Shown here one piece after another: positions 6,348-13,074 of a DNA stretch of 13,700 bases (positions within the stretch are counted from its first letter, which is position 1; every line of letters begins with the position of its first letter). Both the position numbers and the translations under genes were made by a program. The stretch is from Acidobacteriota bacterium. Lineage in GTDB: Bacteria > Acidobacteriota > Vicinamibacteria > Vicinamibacterales > 2-12-FULL-66-21. The notes below the pieces were generated by a model. It was not told the origin of the DNA. It saw only the letters and a program-made list of their open reading frames with translations, and did not search any database. The stretch covers positions 1 to 13,700 of the forward strand of contig JACDDJ010000040.1 of assembly GCA_013817065.1 (NCBI GenBank). The letters run 5' to 3'.

Positions 6348-7481
6348 ATGATTACCAGACGCGATTTCGTGAAGACAGCCTCGTTGTCCCTGGCCGCAGC
6401 GTCCCCGGTTGCCGCGCTCGCGCGCCCGGCGGCAGCGGGCGCCTCGCCGGAGCTTCTGATCCGGCGGACGGTTCGTCCCGTGGTGGTGTCGGACTACTCG
6501 GGTTGGGAATTCAAGAACGGCGGCACCGAGAATGCGGTGCAGCGCGCGTTCCGGTTGATCACCGAAGGCAGGGACGTGCTCGACTCGATCATCGCCGGGG
6601 TCAACATCCCCGAACTGGACCCGCTCGAGACTGGTATCGGCTACGGGGCGCTGCCGAATGCCGCGGGGGTCGTCGAACTGGACGCATCCTGCATGCACGG
6701 ACCGAAGAAACGGGCCGGAGCCGTGGCCTCCCTGCAGGGGGTGCGCACGCCGTCTCTCGTCGCCAGGGCGGTGATGGATCACACCGATCACCATCTGCTG
6801 GTCGGCGCAGGGGCGCAGCAGTTTGCGCGCCAGATGGGTTTCAAGATCGAAGAGGACCTGAACACCGAGAACTCGCGACGGTTGTGGCGTGAATGGAAGC
6901 GGCGCGTGGATCCCGAGCACTGGCTGGATCCCAACCGAAGGGAATCGCGCGAAATGGCCGCCGGCCGCTCGATGGTCCGCGACGGACTCATTGGTGAAGG
7001 CAGCTTCTGGGGCACGATCAACTGCAACGCCATCGGCCCGAATGGCGATCTCTGCGGCGTGACCACGACGAGCGGCCTGGCGTGGAAGATTCCCGGGCGC
7101 ACCGGCGACTCCCCGATCCTCGGCGCCGGTCTCTACGTCGACAACGAAGTCGGCGCCGCGGGTTCGACCGGACGCGGCGAAGCGAATCTCTACAACCTCT
7201 CCTCGTTCCTGATCGTCGAGGCGATGCGGCGCGGGCTGTCACCGAAGGAGGCCGGCATGGAGGCGCTCAAACGCATTCGCGCCAATACGGTCGAAGCTCG
7301 CCTGCTCAACTCGAAAGGCAATCCGAATTTCAACATCCGCTTCTTCGCCCTGAACAAGCGCGGCGAGTATGCGGGAGTGGCGATGTACCACGCGGGAGAA
7401 ACGAAATACGCCGTCTGCACCGAGAATGGCGCGCAGGCGATCGAGCTGGAGCCGCTGCTGCCCGGGACACCCGAGGACTAG
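6348..7481 (+). CDS. N4-(beta-N-acetylglucosaminyl)-L-asparaginase (glycosylasparaginase), Tat-exported
   Basis: This 377-residue protein starts at an ATG with AGGAG 7 bases upstream. The N-terminus has a twin-arginine signal, RRDFVK (4-9), then a hydrophobic Ala-rich stretch to about residue 30, so export folded through Tat is likely. The body matches the Ntn-hydrolase glycosylasparaginase family, which cleaves the GlcNAc-Asn bond of glycoasparagines after self-processing. Taking Thr223 (FWGTINC) as nucleophile, the partner residues fall at the spacings known from the human and Flavobacterium enzymes: Thr241 (+18), Arg251 (+28), Asp254 (+31), Thr274 (+51) and Gly275 (+52), in GLAWKIPGRTGDSP and AGSTGRGE. 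The residue before the nucleophile is Gly222, not the Asp of the classical enzymes. Length is normal for an uncut precursor. True substrate may differ from eukaryotic-type glycans. It is transcribed divergently from the frameshifted kinase and ends 233 bases before the convergent second kinase. Confidence 0.9.
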   Translation: MITRRDFVKTASLSLAAASPVAALARPAAAGASPELLIRRTVRPVVVSDYSGWEFKNGGTENAVQRAFRLITEGRDVLDSIIAGVNIPELDPLETGIGYGALPNAAGVVELDASCMHGPKKRAGAVASLQGVRTPSLVARAVMDHTDHHLLVGAGAQQFARQMGFKIEEDLNTENSRRLWREWKRRVDPEHWLDPNRRESREMAAGRSMVRDGLIGEGSFWGTINCNAIGPNGDLCGVTTTSGLAWKIPGRTGDSPILGAGLYVDNEVGAAGSTGRGEANLYNLSSFLIVEAMRRGLSPKEAGMEALKRIRANTVEARLLNSKGNPNFNIRFFALNKRGEYAGVAMYHAGETKYAVCTENGAQAIELEPLLPGTPED

Positions 7482-7714
7482 GAGGATTCGCGCAGAGGCG
7501 GCGGCGCTACGTGGCCGGCTTAGGTCTGCGGCTGGTTCGATCCGGGAGGAGCGCTTACGCCACCGAACAGCACCACGCGCCGACGCTTGCTGTCGTAGGC
7601 CGCGCGGGGGCAATGCGAGAGAGCAGGAAGGTCCGCTGCCACCGCTTGTCCCGCAGTGATCCAGTACCCATGAGATACGTTGCCCTGATTGGGCGATTCA
7701 CGTGTGACGGGCCC
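7482..7714. other. Convergent intergenic gap, nothing recognised
   Basis: The 233 bases between the glycosylasparaginase stop and the second kinase stop contain short open frames without protein-like features. A T-loop-like GGTTCGATCC sits at 7534-7543 but no tRNA fold surrounds it. I see no strong hairpin with a U-tract that would serve as a bidirectional terminator. Confidence 0.4.
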
Positions 7715-10423
7715 CTATGGACGGCCGATCAATCCGCTCAGCAATACGACGTCGGCATCCCCTTCGGCAACTGCGGCCAGAATTGACCCTCCGTCTGAGG
7801 ACCAGGACACCCGTCGTGCGATGAAGGTCGCGCGTTCGCCGAAATCGGTTACTTGACGCCACGCTCCTGTTCGAGTGGAAAGGGCCCAGATATTGGTGGT
7901 GAAGCCGTCGGTAAGCGGCATTGCGAGCCACTCTCCGTTCGGCGAGAGGGCAGGATTCACGATCTGCCAACTCGGCACGCGCGACGCGGGCAGCCGAGCG
8001 AGCATGCGTGAAGGCCCATCCTCGGGAGTTGCTGCACGGATTTCGATCTCCGGGCGTCCGTTGAGGAGCGCCCGTTCGACTATGTAATAGAGCGTGGTGT
8101 CGTGGAGTCCAATGACGTTGCGCGTCGGCTCCGATCGGATTCGCATCGGCGTTCCGCCGGACGCGGAAACCTTATAGAGAGGGCCGGCAGACGATTCTGC
8201 ATAGTAGACCCACTGGCCGTCGGGCGACCAGGCCATGCCCAGCCCTTGTTCGACGAGGTTGCGCGGATTCGTGCCGTCTGGGTTGACGAGCCAGACGCCG
8301 AAGTCGAACCCACCACGGCCCTTCGACGACACGAACGCGACGGATCGCCCATCGGGCGACCAAACCGGCGCGCCTACCGTAACGCCGGGATCCGCCTCGA
8401 ACGTGATTTGCCGGAGCTGTCCTGTCTGAATCGACATCACCCACAGATTTCCGTGGCCGCCGCTGTCAGAGAGGAAAGCCATCTCGCTTCCGTCCGGAGA
8501 GCTGGTCGGCGTCAACACCTGGCCGGTCTGTCGCGTCACTTGCTGCGCACGACGCACGTTCTCGGTTGGGCCACGATCGAAGGGGAATCTCCAGATGTCG
8601 AAGCGCATTCGCATCCTGGCCGCCGACATGAGCCCGGAGCTGTGTATGTCAGGCTGGTCGTACCAGGCATCGACGGGCGTGATTTGGCGATGCGAACCAT
8701 CCAGTCGAACTTCCCACAACGCCAGAGGAGGCAGGTACGGAACAGTGCTGCCACGGCTCGACGCATAGACAATCCCTGAGTTGTCCGGAAGCCACGCCAG
8801 GCCCTTGATGATGCTCCTTTCGCCGGTCAGCTTGCGCGGCTCGCCGCCGCCGTGAGGGATGACGAAGATGTCGAATCGCAGACCGTCGCCCTTCTGGAAA
8901 GCGACCCACCGGCCGTCCGGCGACCAGCGCGGGTACTGGTGATAGCCCGCGACCGATTGCGCAATTACCTGCAAGCCGGTTCCGTCGAGCGAGGAGGTGA
9001 CGAGCTGCACGTCGCGGCCCACGAGCCTGAAGCAGGCCAACCGCCCATTCCTGCCGACGTCAGCGCCTCCGATGCTGTCGATCACGCGTCGGGGAGACCC
9101 CCCCAGTGCAGGAATGCTCCAGATCTCTCCCTGCGCTTGATCCGAACGGGCGGGCGAGAAATACACCAGCGCATTTGCATCCGGCGACCATCGGGGAAAC
9201 TCGTGATCGACTGCGTCGCTCGTGATCTGTACCGGTGGCCCGCCCGCAAGCAGCCGCACGAAGATCTGGCGTCGTCCTTTCACCGTGGCCGTGAACGCAA
9301 CCTGTCTCCGGTCGGGAGAAAGTGCTGGAGATTGCTCGATGCCCGGCAGCTCCGTCAGACGCTGAACCAAGGGGGTCGGTCTCTCCAGAATGCCGGCCGA
9401 CTGTATGACTCCCTGCCCGGCCCGATAGCCGAGCAAGGCGGCGACGGTCACGGCAAGGACCATCAGTGCGATCGACGCCCTTCTTCTCGAGATCCGCTGC
9501 CGCAAGCGCGATGTGCCCGTAGTCCACGCAGCGGGCGGCAGAGCCTCGAGAGCGAACGCGAGATCGCGAACGCTCTGAAAGCGCTCCTCGGGAGCCTTTT
9601 CGAGGCAGTGTCGCACGATGCGTTCAACCGCTGATCCGACAGGAGCGACAGAGGTCAGCTCCGGCGGCGCGTCGTGCAGGATAGCGCCCAGCGTCTCTGC
9701 CGGCGTGCTGCGCCGAAAGGGTGCAAACCCGGCGAGCATTTCGTAGAGCACGACGCCCAAACTGAAGATGTCGGACCGATGGTCGGTGCGCAGGCCTCGC
9801 GCCTGCTCCGGCGACATGTATGCCGCCGTGCCGACAACCGGGGCGAGAGGAACGCCGTCGAGAGTAATGGTCGCGGTCGCATCGGCGGACGAATCCGGGT
9901 CGATCATTCTCGCCAGGCCGAAATCGAGGATTTTCACGCGCCCGTCTTTCGTGACGAACAGATTGTCAGGCTTGATGTCCCGGTGAACGATGCCTCGCTC
10001 GTGCCCTGCTGCGAGCCCGCTGGCAATCTGGATCCCGTATTCGAGAGCTCTTCGGGCGGGTAGCGGCCGGCCGTTCATCCGCTGGCGAAGCGTTTCCCCT
10101 TCCAGGAGCTCCGTGACGATGAACGGCACTCCCTGGTGGACGCCAACGTCGTAGACCGAGACGATGTGGGGGTGATTCAGGCTGGCGGTGGCGCGCGCCT
10201 CCCGTTCAAATCGCCGTTGCCGATCCGGGTCGTGCAGGAACGCCGTCGGCAGCACCTTGATCGCCACTTCTCGCAGCAGCTGCGAGTCGCGCGCGCGGTA
10301 CACGTCGCCCATGCCGCCGGCGCCAAGGGGGCCGAGAATTTCAAACCGACCTAGTCGATCTCCCACCGACAGGCCCGTGGCAGACCGCCGCGGTGAGCTG
10401 CTGTCTTCCAGTTGGATTTCCAT
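7715..10423 (-). CDS. Membrane Ser/Thr protein kinase with extracytoplasmic TolB/PD40-like propeller (intact)
   Basis: This 902-residue protein has the kinase domain first, at about 27-295. It shows glycine loop G34-A-G-G-M-G39, Lys56 (VAIKVLP), helix-C Glu75, HRD 147-149 with IKPDN, DFG 167-169 (DFGLAR), SPE 204-206 (MSPEQARG) and Asp218 (SDIFSLG). The activation segment is rich in Ser/Thr (DSSADATATITLDG), a likely autophosphorylation region. A single membrane helix at about 317-333 follows a basic stretch (RQRISRRR), which places the kinase inside. The outer part has at least seven strand motifs of a PD40/TolB propeller, such as RWSPDGRWVAF, VWSPDGRSVAF, AWSPDGQWVYY and SWSSDGGSILA. It has the same architecture as the kinase ending at 6301 but is uninterrupted. 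Propellers of this sort probably bind a ligand or protein outside the membrane; the signal is unknown. It is divergent from the haloperoxidase-family gene, with TATAAT 45 bases upstream of the ATG. Confidence 0.93.
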   Translation of the reverse strand: MEIQLEDSSSPRRSATGLSVGDRLGRFEILGPLGAGGMGDVYRARDSQLLREVAIKVLPTAFLHDPDRQRRFEREARATASLNHPHIVSVYDVGVHQGVPFIVTELLEGETLRQRMNGRPLPARRALEYGIQIASGLAAGHERGIVHRDIKPDNLFVTKDGRVKILDFGLARMIDPDSSADATATITLDGVPLAPVVGTAAYMSPEQARGLRTDHRSDIFSLGVVLYEMLAGFAPFRRSTPAETLGAILHDAPPELTSVAPVGSAVERIVRHCLEKAPEERFQSVRDLAFALEALPPAAWTTGTSRLRQRISRRRASIALMVLAVTVAALLGYRAGQGVIQSAGILERPTPLVQRLTELPGIEQSPALSPDRRQVAFTATVKGRRQIFVRLLAGGPPVQITSDAVDHEFPRWSPDANALVYFSPARSDQAQGEIWSIPALGGSPRRVIDSIGGADVGRNGRLACFRLVGRDVQLVTSSLDGTGLQVIAQSVAGYHQYPRWSPDGRWVAFQKGDGLRFDIFVIPHGGGEPRKLTGERSIIKGLAWLPDNSGIVYASSRGSTVPYLPPLALWEVRLDGSHRQITPVDAWYDQPDIHSSGLMSAARMRMRFDIWRFPFDRGPTENVRRAQQVTRQTGQVLTPTSSPDGSEMAFLSDSGGHGNLWVMSIQTGQLRQITFEADPGVTVGAPVWSPDGRSVAFVSSKGRGGFDFGVWLVNPDGTNPRNLVEQGLGMAWSPDGQWVYYAESSAGPLYKVSASGGTPMRIRSEPTRNVIGLHDTTLYYIVERALLNGRPEIEIRAATPEDGPSRMLARLPASRVPSWQIVNPALSPNGEWLAMPLTDGFTTNIWALSTRTGAWRQVTDFGERATFIARRVSWSSDGGSILAAVAEGDADVVLLSGLIGRP

Positions 10424-10501
10424 GAGATCGCAATGAGTTCCTCAGGATGTTCAGGCCGGATTTGCGCATTATAGCCGGGTCAAACTTCAGAGGAGGATCC
10501 T
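10424..10501. promoter_or_regulatory. Divergent promoter region between second kinase and haloperoxidase-family gene
   Basis: The 78-base spacer carries a perfect TATAAT on the minus strand (10473-10468), oriented toward the kinase, with a leader of about 35-40 bases. No clear -35 is seen. For the plus-strand gene a full AGGAGG at 10491-10496 lies 5 bases before the ATG at 10502, which fixes that start. TCCTCAGGA at 10439-10447 is a small palindrome and TCAGG recurs at 10442-10446 and 10451-10455; either could be a weak regulator site. Confidence 0.5.
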
Positions 10502-11749
10502 ATGAGACACGCATTCGGTTTCGCGATCGCCGCGGCGCTCGCTCTCGGCGCCGGCGCCGCCACCGCCGCGCAGGCAGGCCAGACCAGCGACGACGTTGTA
10601 CTCCAGTGGAACGACATCGCCGTGACGACGATCGGCGCTCAGCCGCCATTTCCGTCAACCCGCTTTATGGCCACGGTTCAGCTCGCGGTGTTCGAAGCCG
10701 TCAACGCCATCACCGGCAAGTACGAGCCGTACCTCGCAACCATCACGGCGCCGCCAGGCGCCTCGACGGAGGCAGCGGCGATCACGGCTGCGCACGGCGT
10801 GTTAAGGGCCTTTTTTTCCGCCGCCGCGACCACCCTTGACCAGCAGCGCGACGCTTCCCTGGCGTTGATTCCTGCCGGACAGGCGAAAACCGAAGGCATC
10901 GCGATCGGCGAAGCGGTTGCAGCCGCGATGGTCGCGGAGCGGACGGGCGACGGATCGACGCCCTCTCAGTTCTACCTCCCGACGCACTCCGATCCCTACG
11001 AATGGCAGCGGACCCCGAGCTGCCCGACAGCGGGCGGTGCCTTCTTCCATTGGGGGAACGTCAAGCCGTTCGGCGTGCTGAACTCGTCTCAGTTCCGGGC
11101 CGATCCGCCCCCTGCGCTGACGAGCGACGAATACGCCAGGGATTTCAACGAGGTGCTGGCGCTCGGTGACATCAACAGCCCGAACAGGTCGGAACACAAC
11201 GCCAACGTCGCCCGCATCTACGCGAACCAGCCGCCTCACCAGGGCTGGAACTCCGTGGCCCGTCAGATCATCAACACGCGCGACGACGATATCACCGATA
11301 CCGCGCGCACGCTGGCGCTCATGAACATGTCGCTGGCCGACGCCCACATCACCGTTTTTGAGTCCAAGTATTTCTATCGAACCTGGCGCCCCGAGACGGC
11401 GATCCCCCGCGCCGCCGAGGATGGCAATCCCGACACCGCACCGAGCTTATTCACGCCCTTCATCCGCACACCTTGCTTTCCAGGTTATCCGTCGGCTCAC
11501 GGCGTCGGCGCCGGGGCGGCGAGCCGCGTCCTCTGGAAAGCCTACGGCCGCCACCACACGGTCACCAACTCGCATCCGAGCGTTCCGGGCGTCGTCCTCA
11601 CCTACGACGATCTGCTGGACATCGTGAAGGACGTGTCCGACGCACGCGTCTACGGCGGAATCCATTTCCTTACCGATCAGGACGCGGGGGAACACCAGGG
11701 CAAATCCGTCGCGCAGTGGAACCTCGTCAACCATCTCCGACGGAGGTGA
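10502..11749 (+). CDS. Exported PAP2-superfamily protein, vanadium-dependent haloperoxidase family
   Basis: This 415-residue protein begins with a Sec-type signal peptide (about 1-25, Ala-rich). The anion-binding motifs of the vanadium haloperoxidase / acid phosphatase superfamily are all present in order: K-x6-R-P at Lys289-Arg296-Pro297 (KYFYRTWRP), PSAH at 330-333 (PGYPSAHGVGAG; classical PSGH), and R-x5-H-x3-D at Arg382-His388-Asp392 (RVYGGIHFLTDQD). In haloperoxidases these hold vanadate, with the last His as direct ligand and the His of PSGH as acid-base; in phosphatases the same pocket binds phosphate. The all-helical N-terminal region fits bacterial haloperoxidase-like proteins. Whether this one oxidises halides or acts as a phosphatase cannot be read from sequence. 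Perfect AGGAGG at 10491-10496 supports the start. It is divergent from the second kinase and 132 bases upstream of the FHA-regulator gene on the same strand. Confidence 0.88.
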   Translation: MRHAFGFAIAAALALGAGAATAAQAGQTSDDVVLQWNDIAVTTIGAQPPFPSTRFMATVQLAVFEAVNAITGKYEPYLATITAPPGASTEAAAITAAHGVLRAFFSAAATTLDQQRDASLALIPAGQAKTEGIAIGEAVAAAMVAERTGDGSTPSQFYLPTHSDPYEWQRTPSCPTAGGAFFHWGNVKPFGVLNSSQFRADPPPALTSDEYARDFNEVLALGDINSPNRSEHNANVARIYANQPPHQGWNSVARQIINTRDDDITDTARTLALMNMSLADAHITVFESKYFYRTWRPETAIPRAAEDGNPDTAPSLFTPFIRTPCFPGYPSAHGVGAGAASRVLWKAYGRHHTVTNSHPSVPGVVLTYDDLLDIVKDVSDARVYGGIHFLTDQDAGEHQGKSVAQWNLVNHLRRR

Positions 11750-11795
11750 AACGAGGAGCCGCGCGGGAAGCCCGACCTGAACCTGCTCGCTTGAT

Positions 11796-11881
11796 TTGGT
11801 GTTCCTGACGCGCGCCGCTACAATACCCGCGTTCGGCCGGGGAGCGAGGACGTTGATGCTCCCGGCCGACAGGGAGGCGGC
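11796..11881 (+). promoter_or_regulatory. Probable promoter and ribosome site for the winged-helix/FHA gene
   Basis: TACAAT at 11819-11824 matches five of six bases of a -10 box. TTGGTG at 11796-11801, 17 bases before it, is a weak -35. The GTG start at 11882 is preceded by AGGGAGG at 11871-11877, a good Shine-Dalgarno at short spacing, which supports GTG as the start over nearby out-of-frame ATGs. This suggests the gene has its own promoter and need not depend on the haloperoxidase-family gene. Confidence 0.5.
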
Positions 11882-12553
11882 GTGCGCGATCGCTTCGGCG
11901 GTTTCACCCTCGACCAAGACACGCGGCAACTCCTTTCGAACGGCGATGAAATTCACTTGTCGCCGAAGGGTTTCGATCTGCTGGCCCTGCTTGTCGCCAA
12001 CCGGGCGCGCGCGGTCTCCAAGGCGGAACTGCAGCAGTGGCTGTGGCCGTCGACGTTTGTCGAAGAGACGAACCTCGCCACTCTCGCAGCGGAGATCCGT
12101 CGTGCTCTCCGCGACTCCGCTGCGAACCCCAGGTTTATACGAACGGTCTATGCGTTCGGGTACCGCTTCGTCGGCGAAGTGACTGCCGGTGTGGGCGCAA
12201 CGAGTCCTCCGCACGCTCGTGCAACGCTAGGTCTGTCGTTCGAGGGACGCCACATCCCTTTGCTCGAAGGGGTGAACGTGATTGGTCGTGCCACTGACGC
12301 CGCGATTCCGATCGACTCGCCAGGCATATCGAGGTATCACGCGAGGATCGTCGTGACGCAGGGCGAGGCGACGGTCGAGGATCTTGGCAGCAAGAACGGG
12401 ACTCATTTGAACGGAAGTCTGATTACGACACCTTGCCAGCTTTCCGATGGCAATGAGATCCGTCTGGGGACGGTCGTGCTGACTTTCCGGATCGGTTCGC
12501 AGATGAGCCCTACCGAAACCGTGCCGGCGGAGGGCGGTGCCAGCGGACGATAG
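11882..12553 (+). CDS. Winged-helix DNA-binding protein with C-terminal FHA domain (EmbR-like without BTAD)
   Basis: This 223-residue protein starts at GTG 11882. Residues about 5-100 form an OmpR/ToxR-type winged-helix domain: LSPKGFDLLALLVANRARAV, recognition-helix region EETNLATLAAEIRRALRD, and wing FIRTVYAFGYRF. There is no receiver domain before it. After a short linker, residues about 115-205 form an FHA domain with the phosphothreonine-binding signature: Gly135-Arg136 (VIGRATDA), Ser150-Arg151-x-His153 (ISRYHARI), Lys171-Asn-Gly-Thr174 (LGSKNGT) and Asn177-Gly178. FHA domains bind phosphothreonine made by Ser/Thr kinases, so the protein probably links a kinase to transcription. The best-known analogue is mycobacterial EmbR, phosphorylated by PknH, which has a BTAD domain between the two modules; none is here. 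The Thr-rich tail (MSPTETVPAEGG) might be a phosphorylation site. Two receptor-like kinases lie upstream. The target genes are unknown. Confidence 0.9.
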   Translation: MRDRFGGFTLDQDTRQLLSNGDEIHLSPKGFDLLALLVANRARAVSKAELQQWLWPSTFVEETNLATLAAEIRRALRDSAANPRFIRTVYAFGYRFVGEVTAGVGATSPPHARATLGLSFEGRHIPLLEGVNVIGRATDAAIPIDSPGISRYHARIVVTQGEATVEDLGSKNGTHLNGSLITTPCQLSDGNEIRLGTVVLTFRIGSQMSPTETVPAEGGASGR

Positions 12554-12568
12554 CAACTGTCTTGAAAG

Positions 12569-12829
12569 TCAAGCGAGCTCGGGCACATCGCCCAGCAAGG
12601 TCCGGCTCACCACGGGCCCGACACCCGGGACACGCTGCAAGAGGTCGTCTTTCGCGCGCCTGGCAAGGCTGGTGGCGATCGTCTGATCGAGCTCACGATC
12701 GACGTCGGCGACCCGTCGCTCGAGCAACCGAATGTGATCGGTGAGCCCGCGCCGAGTCGGGCCCTCCGGGTCGGCAGGCGACGACCACCTCCGCTTTCGC
12801 CAGTCCACGCCCGCGAAGCGTTCACGCAT
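12569..12829 (-). pseudogene. IS110-family transposase remnant, internally deleted and truncated
   Basis: The minus-strand frame opens MRERFAGVDW, the start of an IS110-type DEDD transposase with its first Asp. Directly after Trp, near 12800, the frame is wrong; reading one base over gives AKAEVVVACRPGG, the usual continuation, so one base is probably lost. The middle of the catalytic domain is missing. From about 12757 (TRRGLTDHIRLLERRVADVD) the sequence is the coiled linker of the C-terminal Transposase_20 region, followed by its helix-hairpin-helix stretch LLQRVPGVGPVVSRTLLGDV. The frame then stops at ELA, well before the normal C-terminus with its Ser nucleophile. About 87 codons remain of some 300-400. 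No terminal repeats are visible, as expected for IS110. It cannot be active. Confidence 0.75.
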
Positions 12830-13074
12830 CGACACCTCTCGTGCGGTCATCGCCTGGCCCAGCCGTGCGATGCGGGGTCACGCCCGGCGCAACTGTTCGG
12901 GCTCCCGATGAGAGATGCCGGAGACGCCCACCCTATGGCGCGGCCTGAATCGACCGTAGGAAGTATCGAGCTGTCGCCGACAGGATTGCGTCAACGCCCC
13001 ACACCCGCGCGGCTAACGTTCGCGCGCTCAAGTTCAACGTTCAAAGAGCACCTGCCGCACCTGTGCCACCTGCT
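12830..13074. other. Intergenic remainder next to the IS110 remnant
   Basis: These 245 bases hold no convincing gene. A plus-strand frame (12734-13078) crosses both this stretch and the transposase remnant and is Arg/Pro-rich, typical of a shadow. AACGTTC occurs twice, at 13015-13021 and 13036-13042, inside an AT-richer patch (AAGTTCAACGTTCAAAGAG). No terminator hairpin or left IS end was recognised. Confidence 0.35.

Noticed and set aside
5285..6892. Plus-strand open frame of 535 codons
   Set aside because: It lies antisense to the kinase domain and then out of frame with the glycosylasparaginase; its His/Arg/Gly-rich composition is typical of a high-GC shadow frame.
7534..7543. T-loop-like GGTTCGATCC, possible tRNA or attachment-site fragment
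   Set aside because: The flanking bases do not form a proper T-stem, and no anticodon arm, D-arm or acceptor pairing could be found around it.
7082..7786. Plus-strand frame running from the asparaginase into the convergent gap
   Set aside because: It is out of frame with the asparaginase for most of its length and is Arg-rich; no ribosome site or motif supports it.
12560..12572. CTTGA-AAG-TCAAG hairpin after the FHA gene as a terminator
   Set aside because: The stem is only five weak pairs and no T-run follows on either strand.
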